From: Diabrotica undecimpunctata
Lineage: Eukaryota > Arthropoda > Insecta > Coleoptera > Chrysomelidae
Length of the DNA: 64,000 nucleotides
Reading direction: 5' to 3'
Assembly: GCF_040954645.1 (NCBI RefSeq)
Contig: NC_092804.1
Coordinates: forward strand, 143,477,108-143,541,107
Part shown: positions 1 to 11,729 of the stretch, in pieces
Layout: the number at the start of each line of letters is the position of its first letter
Position numbering within the stretch: position 1 is the stretch's first letter
Notes under the pieces: model-generated
The model's database searches: none
Seen by the model: the letters and a program-made list of their open reading frames with translations, nothing else
What the model was told of the DNA's origin: nothing
Translations under genes and position numbers: made by a program

Positions 1-603
1 TTTTGGCCTAAACCCAACGTATCCTCAGTAAAAAAAAGAAAAGTGGAAAAAGTTTCTGCAGTAACTAGTATAAAAGAATGGCTAACTTTTTTTGAAAATA
101 AAGAAAATAAGCTTCTTAAAGAAAAAAAGAAAGGAGCAGAAGAGAGGCAAAAGAAAAGAAAAGAACCTTGCTAAAAAAAACAGAAATCGAAAGGGATTAG
201 AAAAAAAATAAAGTTGGTAACAAAAAACAAGAATCATCCAGTGATGATAATGAATCATGGGTGATAAATAAAATACTGATCATATAAATTATATAGATGG
301 GAGATTATGTACTTGCATAATTCGTTGGAAAGAAAAGAGAGAATATAAGTTTGTATGTGTAATACAAAAAAATTTCAATAATTGTGAAGCTGAAGTTGCC
401 GGTATGAATTATTGTGATGGCAGTAACACTTCATTTAGAGTTAATGATAAAGATGTCAGTGTAATAACATTTCACATTTCATTAAATGATAAACACGATG
501 GCACAAACTCAGATACTCATTTCAGGAAAAAGAATAAAATATCAGTTTCCAAATTCAGTGGAGTTAGATGGTTAAATTCAAATATTTTATTATACTATGA
601 TTA
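1..603 (+). pseudogene. Lysine-rich coding remnant resembling a pogo-like transposase tail
   Basis: The first 170 bases translate to a very lysine/glutamate-rich stretch containing the pattern IKEWLTFFENKENKLL, followed after frame disruptions by an open stretch at 404-613. Highly charged tails after a DDE domain occur in insect pogo/Tigger-type transposase ORFs, and a clearer pogo remnant of similar character lies at 54.2-54.9 kb. The reading frame changes and has stops near 170 and 270, so this is not an intact gene. The left end runs off the window, and the right end is cut by the insertion at 606. The family assignment is an inference from composition and weak motif likeness only. Confidence 0.3.
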
Positions 604-605
604 TA

Positions 606-1784
606 CAGGGTGATTAAGAATGTCCAATCTCTGAGTTGTAGAACCTAGATCTCAAAATATGATTATTATGTTCAACATGCCTTACACAATATTGCTCGTT
701 TCCGAGATACTGGATGTTTAAAGTTTAAATATGGATTGTAATTTTCGCAATAATTATGTATGTTTTCACAATTTTTATTTAAAAACCGAAAATTTAACGT
801 TTTTTGGAATGAGGCTTGCTAATTTTGACTCTAATTTAGCATTGCTAATACATGGCGTTAGTTTGGTTGGGTTTAGTAAATCAAAGCAATTTTTTTTCGG
901 GTGAACTATGGGTAAAATAATAGAAAAATATGAAGAAGCGTTAAATCCTACAAAAAGTTACTATTATGTGATTTCCATAATTCGATCGGTTATCGAGTTA
1001 TTTGCTTCTAAACAGTCTAATGAATTTTAATTTTACAATAAAAAATTTTATTCTCTAAATGTACAACAATAACAAATTAAAGTAATTAAAGTAAAAAAAA
1101 ACAAAAAACTTTAAAGTAAACTTCGTGGTGGCCACGCAAACTCACTTCCCTGACCAATCCATGGATGCGAAAACTGTTGATTTAAATATTGAGGAACTTC
1201 TAGAATAATTTGGTGGTGCCCCATCATGGAAAAACCACACGTCTTAAGGGGAGAGGTCTATCTTCTAGTAATTTGTGTAAATATTATTGAAGAAAATCTA
1301 AGTACATAGGTCCATTTAAATTAGTTGGTAGTTCAAAACACCGGGATAAAATTTTTTATTGTAAAATTAAAATTCATTGGACTCTTTAGAAGCATATATC
1401 TCATATACCGATTGAATTAAATGAATCAAACAAGAGTAACTTTTACCTGTAGAATTACCTTTTACCTGAACCATAGTTCAGTTGAAATAAAAATTTGTTT
1501 TGATTTACTAAATACAACCAAGTGTAACTAGAGCCCTATATAAGCAATACTAAATTAGAATATAAATTAGCAATTCTCATGCTAAAAAACGTAAAATTTA
1601 CAATTTTTAAATAGAAATTGTGAAATTATAAAAAATTATTGGGAAAATTAAAATCCAAATTTAAACTGAAAACACTCTTGGAAAGTAGTAATAATATTTG
1701 TAAAAGGCATGTTGGTCAAAATCATCATATTTTGAGGTCTAGAATATACAACTCAGAAATTAGACATTCTAAATAATCACCCTG
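606..1784. mobile_element. Tc1/mariner-type element with very long (~430 bp) inverted repeats
   Basis: The element begins CAGGGTGATTAAGAATGT and ends in the reverse complement of a close variant (CACCCTG at 1778-1784). It is flanked by TA at 604-605 and at 1785-1786, the target duplication of the Tc1/mariner superfamily. The two arms, about 606-1045 and 1345-1784, can be aligned by eye along their whole length with many substitutions, so the TIRs are unusually long. The centre holds a transposase scrap on the minus strand (1120-1260). It is non-autonomous and old, judged by the arm divergence. Confidence 0.75.
1120..1262 (-). pseudogene. Mariner-type transposase remnant
   Basis: On the minus strand the sequence reads, across frame changes, HDGAPP, then PQYLNQQFSHPWIGQGS, then WPPRS. 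These match in order the block around the second catalytic aspartate of mariner-like transposases: a DGAPPH-type motif, then F..RWIGRGG and WPPRSPDLTPLD. Only about 45 codons remain, with at least one frameshift, and the third catalytic residue is absent. It lies between the long inverted arms of the element at 606-1784, so the element is an internally deleted derivative. Confidence 0.6.
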
Positions 1785-1913
1785 TATATTATTATTAAAA
1801 TTCTCCATGCCTACTTGAGTGTCAATTACTAACCCTTGGATGTATCAACTATTTTTTTTTATTTTGTGTCAAATACTGACACTTTTGCAATACTTTTTGT
1901 AAATATTATAATA

Positions 1914-2536
1914 CTCCAGTCATCAGAGACGAAAATACCGCTGAACCTCTAAAAATAATACGAACAAGCTGAATTTTGTCGATAAATGTCAATTTTAGGA
2001 CGCTAAAAAAGTTGCAAAACAGTTTACCACTTTTACCCCCGGGCTTCACCCTAACCCCCCCCCCTTCCCGTAGGGAGTAAAAACGCAAAATATTTCGAAT
2101 AAAAAATGTATCTGAGATAATTTTAAACAAAAACGTTTATTGGCATTTTTGAACCGTTCTCTCAAAAATAACGATTGAGCGATCGTTAAAACTGAGTTCA
2201 TTTGCGGCAAAATACAAAAATTGCATACGAAAGCTGCACTCTATACCTTTAAAACACATCTCGATTTTTGTCGATAGGATATTCGGATCAAAAGATATAG
2301 AATTTTTACCGTCGAGCTGATACAAATTTTCTTGAGCATTGATTTCGCGCGCGAAACTGACATTAAAAATCGCCAGTCGTTCAAGCGTTGTTTCTGAGAG
2401 AACGGTTCATTCTACGCAAAAAGCATTTTACGCATTCTAAACTTTTTTGCATTTGTTTTGGGGTCCCAAAATAATATTCTCGACAAAATTCAGCTTGTTC
2501 GTATGATTTTTAGAGGTCAAATCTCTGATACTGGAC
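1914..2536. repeat. TA-flanked inverted-repeat family, copy A
   Basis: The copy starts CTCCAGTCATCAGAGACG and ends with an inverted counterpart (CTCTGATACTGGAC), with TA on each side at 1912-1913 and 2537-2538. About 75 bp of each end match in inverted orientation, including ATACGAACAAGCTGAATTTTG. Internal landmarks are a run of C/G near 2040-2070 and TTTGCGGCAAAATACAAAAA near 2200. Related copies lie at 16915-17866, 42925-43480 and 55002-56520. No coding potential is recognised. The TA flanks suggest mobilisation by a Tc1/mariner transposase. Confidence 0.7.
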
Positions 2537-2538
2537 TA

Positions 2539-3125
2539 TAAAAAACATTTTATAACGCAATTGTTCTGATAATTTATTTGTTGAATAATCAAAAAGGCTT
2601 AGATTATCTGAATATACATATTCTTAATAGTAAAGTTTAACACTGTCGGTTTGAGGCTAAAAATTCTTATAATGACAACTACTAGTACATTTACTTTAAT
2701 AGAACAAGAAAACGAATAAAATCGCATAATAGAATATTGTGAAGTACGGAGTACTCATAGTCCCATTACTTATGCACCCTCTGTACGTACATCTATTGTA
2801 ATTTCTATAAAAAAATAGTTTGTCGTTTAATATGAGCAAATTTTTATCATTCAATAGAGCTGTACGATTACATCAGATTTTTTGTTTAACTGACTAGAGG
2901 TTAAACAGTAGGGGGTAGTATAAATTCCTAAATAATATTCGTTACGAAAGACCTTGTATTTTATATTATCAATGAATTGTAGTAAAACATTTAAATAATG
3001 GTTATGTACCACGAAACAAACCAATTTACGATATAATTAACAAAATGGATAAAACGAAAAGAATAATAAACAGTTGTAGATACTCGAAAGATCAGCGAAA
3101 AAGATATGAAAGACAAAAATAAACA
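2539..3125. other. AT-rich stretch without recognised features
   Basis: I see no open frame with recognisable content, no array and no inverted repeat of note here. Confidence 0.4.
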
Positions 3126-3345
3126 AAGATAGAGACGAATAGATTATTAGAAAACAGAAAGGATAAGTGGTTAATCAAATGGTTCAAAAAAAAGCTGAGG
3201 CAAACTAGAGAAAAGTCGAAGAAGATGGACAGGCATGGAAAAATCGGGAAGAGACCTATATCCGGCAGTGGATTGACGAGAGCTAGAAGAGGAAAAATAA
3301 CAGAAAGAAGTTAAGGAGAACTGAGAGAATATAGAATCTAATAAA
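3126..3345 (+). pseudogene. Degenerate LINE 3' tail fragment
   Basis: Broken frames read a charged segment, then MDRHGKIGKRPISGSG and an ending equivalent to the 'GRDLYPAVD' close of many insect non-LTR retrotransposon ORFs. A comparable and clearer ending is seen at 51.9-52.0 kb in this window. No reverse transcriptase motif survives. The assignment rests on this short C-terminal similarity. Confidence 0.4.
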
Positions 3346-4506
3346 ATAGAAACAATAAAATTAAAATGAAAAAGAAAGCATAGAAATACCAAAAAACTAA
3401 TTTACTTTAAAAATCTAACGATAAAACTCCCTGAAAGTATGCTTATAATCCCAAGTGTTGTAACATGAAGTTTGATTTATTTATATTGTAGTTGGCAAAT
3501 CGCATGACAGCATGTCAACAAATAATGAAAGGTATTTAAATAATTAAATAGCAAAAGAGATGATGAAAATATGTTATTTAAAATTTATTCAAATATAATA
3601 ATAAATAAATATGTAGAAAAACATAAAAATAAAACAATAATAACTAGAAATATGTTTGTCCTAATTAAATAAATTATATATTTACGTTTACAAATGTGTA
3701 ATAGACTTGTAATATTTAAATATAGATGGGTATATAACAAATCACAAAAATCTGCAAAATTTTTCTTAAAATATGATTACAGAATAGTACAGAGGAACAA
3801 TATTTTTAAAAAAGTGTAAACACCTACATAGATCATTTTCTTATTCTGCCGGTTTTGTTTTCATTTTAAAATTTTTGAATATAAATAAAGTTTTAAAAAA
3901 TAAAAAATAGAATAACTTACTTGTATGATCGGACTACGATAAATTTTATCCCCTCGGTGAGATTCGAAGAAACCACCTGTAGCTGCTGTTTTTTTCAAAA
4001 AAAATACCACCAACAACCACTGACCGGATCAACTACTGATGAAGAAAGTACCACTTACGAAATTTCAGATTGCGAACTCGTTGTATAACTTTTTGTCTCT
4101 CGAGTTAACCTAGATGCTGCGTTTATCGTACAACCAACCACTCGAGAGTATCTCTACGTTATATATTATAGTTCTGATTCTGTTACGTATTTCCCCCACC
4201 ACTCTGATAGGCTTGGATTAATTATTTTTTTAAAATTCGATTTCAAGTTATTAGAGCGACGAATACCGCTTTTGTTTTTCAATGTGACGGTATGCATTTC
4301 AGTGATTTTCGGAAACGTGAATGAGAGGCTTGTGAAGGTGACTATGACTGGGATGGACGCACATATTGGGTCCAGATGGGCTTTTTCCCTTACACATCTC
4401 TATTCTTGGAATATCGATAGTTATCAAAAGATTTAAACGAATGAGGAGCCGATGCAGTCGTAAATTTAAATGCACTTTCTGCATTTTTTCTTTAGGCGAT
4501 TTTATG
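3346..4506. other. AT-rich intergenic stretch with one possible orphan exon
   Basis: Mostly low-complexity AT-rich DNA. On the minus strand a short open stretch at about 3921-3990 ends at a consensus-like splice donor (GTAAGT, 3915-3920) and reads TGGFFESHRGDKIYRSPIIQ. I do not recognise the peptide and see no partner exon. The rest has no recognised feature. Confidence 0.3.
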
Positions 4507-5996
4507 TACAGTGTGGTCCGATATTAGTTAAGACACTAAAATGCCAAGTGTTCTTTAGGATATCGTATTTTCTAACTTGTAGAAAGGTGGAAATAATTTA
4601 ATTTTATAACTAAACTCATAAAAAATTTATTTTCTAAATATTGACAAAATTATTTAAAAAATAAACGAATATTTCTTTCACTGTAAGTGAATTATATCAA
4701 ACATTAAGTTACCTCTGTTTCATATTTGTCATATTTTTATATTTAACACTGATGATCATAATTGAAGACACAACTGCATGAATGGTTTATGGAAAAGGAA
4801 GTTTTTTAGAAAAGTAAATCAAAGTTTTAATCTAAAAGGTTTTTATTAGATAACCTAGAAATACTAAATTTGTAAAACCTGTAGGATTAAAATAAAAATT
4901 GTATATACAGTGTGGTCCGATATTAGTTAGAAACTACTGTGCTAAGTATGCTTTATGCATAACTAAAATAACTAAACTTATAAAAAAATATATTTTTTTT
5001 AAATATTGACAAAATTCTTAGAGAAATAATAGAATATTTTGGTGAAGTGAATTATATTTAACACTAAGTTACGTATGTTTCAATATTTATCATATTTGTA
5101 TCTTATATTTTACATTAATGATCATAATTATTAAAGATAACTGCATAAATGGTTTATGGAGCGGAAATTTTTTACAAAAGTGAATTTTACAAAAATTTTA
5201 TGTACAGCGTGGTCCGATATCAGTTAGAAACTACGATGCCAAGTATTATTTACATTAGGATATCGTATTTACATAAGTTGTAGAAGAGGTGGAAATAATT
5301 TTTAATCTCATAACTAAACTCATATAAAATATGTTTTCTAAATATTGACAAAATTGTTTAAAAAATAATAGAATTTTTCGGTCAGTAGTGAATTATATCA
5401 AACATTAAGTTACCTATGTTATCCTATTTGTAATATTTGTATCTTATATTTTACATTGATGATAATAATTGAAGACACAACTGCATGAATGGTTTATGTG
5501 ACATTAAAAATTTTTTTAGAAAAGTAAATAAAATTTCAATAGGAAAGGCATTTATTAGAAAATACAAAGATACTAAATTTGTAGGACTGTAGGATTAAAA
5601 CTAAAATTTTATGTACAGTGTAGTCCAATATTAGTTACAAACTACTATGCCAATTATCCTTTACATTTAGATATTAGGATATCGTATTATCATAAGTTGT
5701 AGAAGAGGTGAAAATAATTTTTAATCTTATAATTAAACTCATAAAAATATATTTTCTAAATATTGAAAAAATTCTTTAAGTTATTTCGGACACTAGTGAA
5801 TTTTATCCCACATTAAGTTATGTATCTTATCATATTTGTATTTTAAATTTAACATTGATGAACATAATTAAAAACACAACTGCATGAACGGTTTATGGAA
5901 CAGGAAGTTTATGAGAAAAGTAATTCAAAGTTTTAATCTACAAGGTTTTTATTAAAAAAATATAAAAAATACTAAATTTGTAGGAGCTGTAGGATT

Positions 5997-7070
5997 CTTT
6001 CTTTCTTCTTTCTTTCTTCCCTTCCTTTTACCCTAACAGGGTGTCGGATTTGGGATAGCTATTTTAATTTCCATTTACCCACCTCTTCCATTCTGTTCTG
6101 TTTCCTGCCAATATTTTCAATTCCTCGAGTGATTTTTGTTTAAGTTTTCCCGCCTCTACTACTTGCTGTATCCATTTTTTTCTTGGTCTGCCTCTTTTTC
6201 TTTTTCCGATGTTTTTTACTTCACAAATTTTTCTTGTTATTCTATTGGATTGCATCCTCATCAGATGCCCATACCAGTTCATTTGTCTCTTTGCTATTTT
6301 GTTCATTATCGGTTCCTGGTTGGCCATTCTAATAGTCTCGTTGCTTAATCTATCCCATTTTGTCTTTCAAACTATCCTTCTTAGATGTCTCATCTCCATT
6401 GTGTTTATCCTGCTCTTATTTTTTTCCAGAATTGTCCAGTTTTCACTTGCATAGAGCACAGTCGGTATCACTATTTTGTTATATATTTTTATTCTTGTTT
6501 CTCGTGCAAGTTCTCTTTCTCCCATTATTGGGGCTAATGCATAATATAACTTGTTTGATTTCTTTGCTCTATTTGTTATTTTCCAGTCTATTTTTCCATC
6601 ATTAATTATTATACTTCCCAGGTATTCGTAAGTTGTTACTATTTCCAATTCTGAGTTTTTACATTTTATCTTTATTTGATTATCTTCCTTATCTCCTTTG
6701 CCGCTGATTATCATTATCTTACTTTTTTCCTCGTTTATCTCCATTTTAAGTTCTTCTATTTGTTCTACCCATATATCCATTAGTTTCTGCATTTTATTCT
6801 CGGAATCTGCTATTAGTACTATGTCGTCTGCATACATTAAGGACTCTATTGTTACCGGTTGTAATCTGCGGTAACCTATTATTGTCTGTAGTTGATTAGT
6901 TCTGACTCTAGTGTTTCTTATCAATTCGTTCATTACTATTATGAATAGAAAAGTACTGAGACTATCTCCTTGTTTAATACCTCTCTTTCAATTAAATGCT
7001 TCCGAACTTTCCCCTGTTATTTGTACCCTTCCTTTTACCTCTTTGTAAGTACTTTCTATAATTTTTAGCC
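5997..7070 (-). mobile_element. 5'-truncated RTE-like LINE inserted in the tandem array
   Basis: The insert is flanked by an 8-bp direct repeat GTAGGATT (5989-5996 and 7071-7078) that belongs to the array unit. Its left edge is a GAAA-type microsatellite on the minus strand, the 3' tail style of RTE-clade elements. It carries the 3' part of a reverse transcriptase ORF and is truncated at the 5' side. The insertion must postdate the array. Confidence 0.8.
6064..6933 (-). pseudogene. LINE reverse transcriptase, C-terminal half
   Basis: The first segment (6933 to 6367) contains the catalytic block as LMYADDIVLIADSENKMQ, then VTTYEYLGSIIINDGKIDWK (thumb region) and PTVLYASENWTILEKN. After a break near 6340-6366 a second segment (6327 to 6064) reads GHLMRMQSNRITRKI and KRKRGRPRKKW, the conserved C-terminal block of RTE-like elements. 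The N-terminal endonuclease and fingers are missing through 5' truncation. The ORF is split, so no full product is expected. The YADD residues are intact. Confidence 0.8.
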
Positions 7071-7562
7071 GTAGGATTAAAACTCAAATTGTATATACAG
7101 TGTGGTCAGATATTGGTTAGAAACTACTATGTCAAGTATTATTTACAACTAAATATTAGTATATCGCGTTATCATAAGTTGCAGAAAAGGTTGCAGAAAA
7201 GGAATAATTTTTAATATCGAAACTAAACTTATGAAAAGTTTATTTTCTAAATATTGACAAAATTCTTCAAAAAGTATTAATAGTAGATTTCGGCCACTAG
7301 AGAATTATATCAAACATTAAGTTACGTATATTATCATATTTGTCATATTTGTATTTCATATTTTACATTGATGATCATAATTAAAGACACAACTGCATGA
7401 CTGGTTTGTGGAACAGAAAGTTGTTGAGAAATTGAATCAAAGTTTCAATGGGAAAGGTATTTATTAGAAAACTTAAAAATATTAAATTTGTAGGACATGT
7501 AGTATTAAAACTAAAAATTTTTGTACAATGTAGCCCGATATTAGTTAAAAACTACTATGCAA

Positions 7563-7566
7563 TATA

Positions 7567-7655
<89 letters not shown>
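7563..7655. repeat. (TA)n microsatellite inside array unit 6
   Basis: An almost uninterrupted TA run of about 90 bases replaces part of the ~400-bp unit. Flanking unit sequence resumes with TTTTCTAAATATTGAC. Confidence 0.95.
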
Positions 7656-7658
<3 letters not shown>

Positions 7659-8875
7659 CTAAATATTGACAAAATGCTTTAAGAAATAAACATATATTTC
7701 GGTCACTAGAGAATTATATCAAACATTAAGTTACGAATATTGTCATATTTGTATCTCATATTTTACATTGATGATCATAATTAAAGACACAACTGCATGA
7801 ATGGTTTGTGGAACAGGAAGTTTTTGAGAAAAGTGAATCAAAGTTTTAATCTACAATGTTTTTATTAGAAAATATAAAAATACTAAATTTGTAGGACTTT
7901 ATGTACAGTGTCGTACAATATTAGTTAGAAATTATTATGCCAAGTATTCTTTATATTTTGGATATTAGGATATCGTATTATTATAAGTTACAGAAGAGGT
8001 GGAAATAATTTTTAATCTGATAACTAAACTCATGAAAAATATATTTTCTAAATATTGATAAAATTCTTTAAGAAATAATAAAATATTTCGGTCACTAAGT
8101 GAATTATATTCAAGATTAAGTTACGTATGTTATCATATTTGTCATATTTGTATCTCATATTTTACAATAATAATCATAATTAAAGACACAACTGCATAAA
8201 TGGTTTATGTAACATTAAAAAGTTTTTTAGAAAAGTAAATCAAAGTTTTAATCTATAATATTTTTATTAGAAAATATAAAAATTTGAAAAATACTAAATT
8301 TGTAGAACTTGTAGGATTAAAACTAAAACTTTATGTACAGTGTGATCCGATATTAGTTAGGAACTACCAGTTAGATATTATGATATCTTATTATCATAAG
8401 TTGTAAAAGAGGTGTAAATAATTTTTAATATCTTAATTAAACTCATAAAACATATATTTTTTAAATATTGACAAAATTGTTTAAGAGATAAACGAAGATT
8501 TCGGTCACTAGTGAATTATATCTAACATTAAGTTAAGTACGTTATAATATTTATATCTTATATTTTACATTGATGATCATAATTAAAGATAACTGCATAA
8601 ATAGTTTATGTAATATTGTGAGGTTTTTTAGAAAGGTGAAGTGCAAAGTTTTAATCTAAAAGAAAACTTAAAAATACTAAATTCGTAGGACCTGTAGAGT
8701 AAAACTAATATTTTGAAAATAACATCATAAAAACTTATTTGGATCCTTTATTCAGCAAGAAAGAAATAAAAAATTTTTTTTAATAAATTGTGTTAAAAAA
8801 CTACCCCTTTTGAGTTTCTCTTATAGTCCATTCTTTCACGGTAAAGTATTATCATTAGACTTCGGCAAATATGCA

Positions 8876-8960
8876 AATAAAAATGTAGAAAATATGCGCA
8901 TAAATATGCACGTGTTTACCCGAAAATATGCAAATATTTTACAAAATATGCATACAAATA
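8876..8960. repeat. hAT subterminal AATATGCA repeats, left end
   Basis: Several copies of AATATGCA or close variants (AAATATGC, ATATGCGC) crowd the first ~100 bp inside the TIR. The right end, about 11640-11729, has a matching cluster in the opposite orientation. Subterminal motif clusters are typical transposase-binding regions in hAT elements; binding here is inferred. Confidence 0.7.
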
Positions 8961-9088
8961 AATAAAAAAATCGTAAAATAGTAACAATTTTATTTAAAAA
9001 AAAAGTGTACATAACTAAATATTTCCTACTATTCATTAAGATTTACATTTATTTTAAGTAACTACATCATTTTTAAGTATGAATAAAC

Positions 9089-11175
9089 TTATTTAGAATT
9101 ATGGTAACAATAAATGACCAAGTGGTGTTCAAAATTTTCTAACAAAAACTTGTGGCTTCTGTCTGAGTACATATATTTATATATGGAAAAACTTCGTTCA
9201 ACATCAAATGATGTAACGGGAGCATTTTTCAAACTAACCAAACCATTTGGTTCTAAATTAATTGTTTCCGAAATATTTCCAGCTAGAACACTGACTACTT
9301 CAGAAAGAATATGGTAACCTTTATTTTTTTCCATAGTAGCTTCAAATTTTTTTAAAATATCTTTTCCAATATTACCTCTAACGTTCCGACAACATGACGC
9401 AAATTCTTTTATTAATGCTGTACTTTCGAACAATGGCAGTTTTGGTGATTCTAACTGAGTAATTGTTTTTTGAACAAAACTAAAATTTGATTTTATAAAT
9501 GAAAGTTCTTGTTGAAGCAAGTTACTCTGAAAAGTTTGTTTAGAATCCAAAAGAGATTGGGAACTTTCATCTGTTAACGTATCAATTATGTTCTTTATTT
9601 TAACAAAATGATCTGCATAAAAATTAGCTGCTTCTAACCATGTTCCCCATCGCGTTAAAATAGGTTGTGGTGGAAGAGGAATGTTAGGTAGCATTTCTTT
9701 ATAAAGTTGAATTCTTATAGGAGATTTAAGAAATACTTTTTTGACACTGGATATCATGGTATTTACAAGAGGAAACTTTTTTCGTATTTCCTCTGCAACT
9801 CTGTTTAATCCATGCGCTACACAAGTAACATGTATTAAATCTGGAAAAAATATTTTTAAATTTTGTCCTGCTTTCACCATATAAGGAGCAGCATCCGATA
9901 AAATAAGCAGTAATTTATTAGAAGGAATAGTTGTCGGAAGAAAAAAAGTTGCTAATGTTTCTTGTATAAAACGCGAAATTGTTAAAGCATTTGTTTTCTC
10001 AAGTTGCTGGCATGAAATAAGATGAGATTTTGGTAAGGTATCTTCTTTAAGAACACCAATCAATAAATGAGCAATATACTTTCCTGAGGAATCAGTGGTT
10101 TCGTCTACACATATGTAAAAATAATTATCTGCAATTTCTTCCTTAATATTAATTAACACCGACGAGTATAGCCCGTTCACATTATTTCTTCTTAGAGACC
10201 GATCACTTGGAACATTAAGTTTGCAATATTTTTTTAGAAACGAGCTAAAATTTAAAATTGCTAATTTTGAAAGCGGTATGTTTGCAGACACTAATGCGCG
10301 ACACAAGTCTTCATTAAAAGTTTCTTGCTCATCTAATTTTTTTGAAGTAGATTGGAAACATTTAGCCATTGAAGTTTGATGTTTTCCTCCTATTTTTCCT
10401 TTTTTTGCAATGTGTGAAGCAGTTCTCACATGTTGGTCTATCTGAAATTTCTTCTCACATGCTATCTATAAATAAAAATAAAAACCTTTATTTTAACCCA
10501 ACCTTTAAAATATAAAAATATACAAGGTGTTTTTGGTTAATCAAATAACTGGTTTGAAAAAAAACACTCGCTAAGTGTTTTGAATGCAGTATTAATCCAC
10601 AAATTAGTTTTTGTTACTAACCATTAGTACATCATATAACTTATTTTAAAATTCAACAAAAGTTTTTTTTTTGTTAATTCAATTACAATAAAAATAATTG
10701 TGTTTTAGAATAGCTGACTTCATAAAAAAAAGTAAAGGTGAAAAATTTTTCTAAATACACACCATTGTATTGTACCATGGACAATTTTTTCTCACTAAAG
10801 GAAGCTATTTTTCATTTAAAAACAACCTACGAGTACTAAATTTCAAGTAAATACGTTTATTGGTTTTAAAGTTATTGTTGTTATTAACTAAAAGAATTTA
10901 ATTTTATTTAATTTTAACACCCTGTATCTCGAAAAGTAAATAAGTTTGACCCCTCATTAACTATATCGTTTTGTTCAATTTTTCGAGAAGTATCTACAGT
11001 CAAACGTTGTAAGTGTCATTTGGAAACACCCTGTATGTATGAAATATTAGATATTTAATAGAAAATATTAGATACTTACAATTTTGCCACAGACTGAACA
11101 GTAGATTTTTCCCATATCCATAGACAGCTCTTTATAAGGTTTAATCCAAGTTGAAGCACTGGTTGTTTTAGGCAT
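9089..11175 (-). CDS. hAT transposase, two exons, ~490 aa
   Basis: Exon 1 (11175-11080) starts at ATG and ends at a consensus donor GTAAGT. Exon 2 (10465-9089) follows an AG acceptor; phase 0 is kept and no internal stop is seen. A zinc-finger-like set spans the junction: C26-x2-C29 in exon 1, H44-x5-H50 in exon 2, consistent with a BED-type DNA-binding domain. The hAT catalytic core is visible: D153 in YICVDETTDSSG, D223 in LILSDAAPYM, the C247/H250 pair in VTCVAHGLNR, and E455 in VERSFSIYKY within the C-terminal dimerisation block. The combination resembles the CGGBP1-like branch of hAT, by motif memory only. It catalyses cut-and-paste movement in the nucleus. The intact frame and perfect ends suggest recent activity. 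Confidence 0.9.
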
Positions 11176-11639
11176 TATAAAATCACAATCTTCCTTTTTG
11201 TTACGCACAACGAGTGTTTACGCTTTGAATATCAAAACAAAAATGATTTACAAATCTGAGCATCAAATTAGAAATGTTTAGGTACCTAATTCAATAAACT
11301 GGGAGATTTTGGAAAATCCCTAAATTAGGAACAAAACTATTAGCCGTTTATCTGCTGTTAAGATACAATAAATTGTAGATAGATTTGGGGATTAGATCAT
11401 AAAATGCAAATGAGCGAACCCTTAGCGATTATCCAATAACTGAATGCCTCAGTGACCGAGACTTTCTAAGAATGTTGAGGGCTACTTAAATTGATCTTCT
11501 TTGAAATTGTAAATGTTTTGTACCTGTAGAGATTACGTACTTAGATCATTTCTTGATTAAAATGACTACAAAATTTTATACAAGAATTGAAATAAATTGG
11601 TATGTTTAAAAATTTTCAAATACAGTATAAAAATCTGAA

Positions 11640-11729
11640 CTTTTATGCACTTTATGCAAACTTTTATACAAATATGCCAAAATATGAAATATTTGCATAA
11701 AATATGCACAATATGCAAAATATGCAATA
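11640..11729. repeat. hAT subterminal TGCATATT repeats, right end
   Basis: Counterpart of the left cluster: repeated TGCATA/ATATGCA units (AATATGCCAAAATATGAAAT, TTGCATAAAATATGCACAAT) lead into the right TIR. Confidence 0.7.

Larger units (their letters stand above)
4507..8712 (+). repeat. Tandem array of a ~400-bp unit (about eight copies)
   Basis: A unit beginning TACAGTGTGGTCCGATATTAG recurs at 4507, 4906, 5203, 5614, 7096, 7524, 7904 and 8336, so periods are about 300-430 bp once the insertion at 5997-7070 is removed. Each unit also carries, in order, a block like AGGATATCGTATTATCATAAG, then TTTTCTAAATATTGACAAAAT, AAACATTAAGTTACGTATG, GATCATAATTAAAGACACAA and a tail like TTTGTAGGACTGTAGGATTAA. 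Copies are diverged, with indels; unit 2 is short, and unit 6 contains a (TA)n expansion. No coding content is seen. It looks like a local satellite-type array. Confidence 0.85.

Noticed and set aside
4299..4484. A 61-codon minus-strand open frame upstream of the tandem array
   Set aside because: No domain, low-complexity leucine/histidine content and no neighbouring signals.
6136..6605. Several hydrophobic plus-strand frames resembling membrane proteins
   Set aside because: They are antisense translations of the minus-strand LINE; T-rich antisense of lysine-rich RT sequence looks hydrophobic.
7563..7655. CRISPR or other prokaryotic array among the tandem repeats
   Set aside because: The repeats are simple (TA)n or long satellite units without spacer organisation, and all context is eukaryotic.
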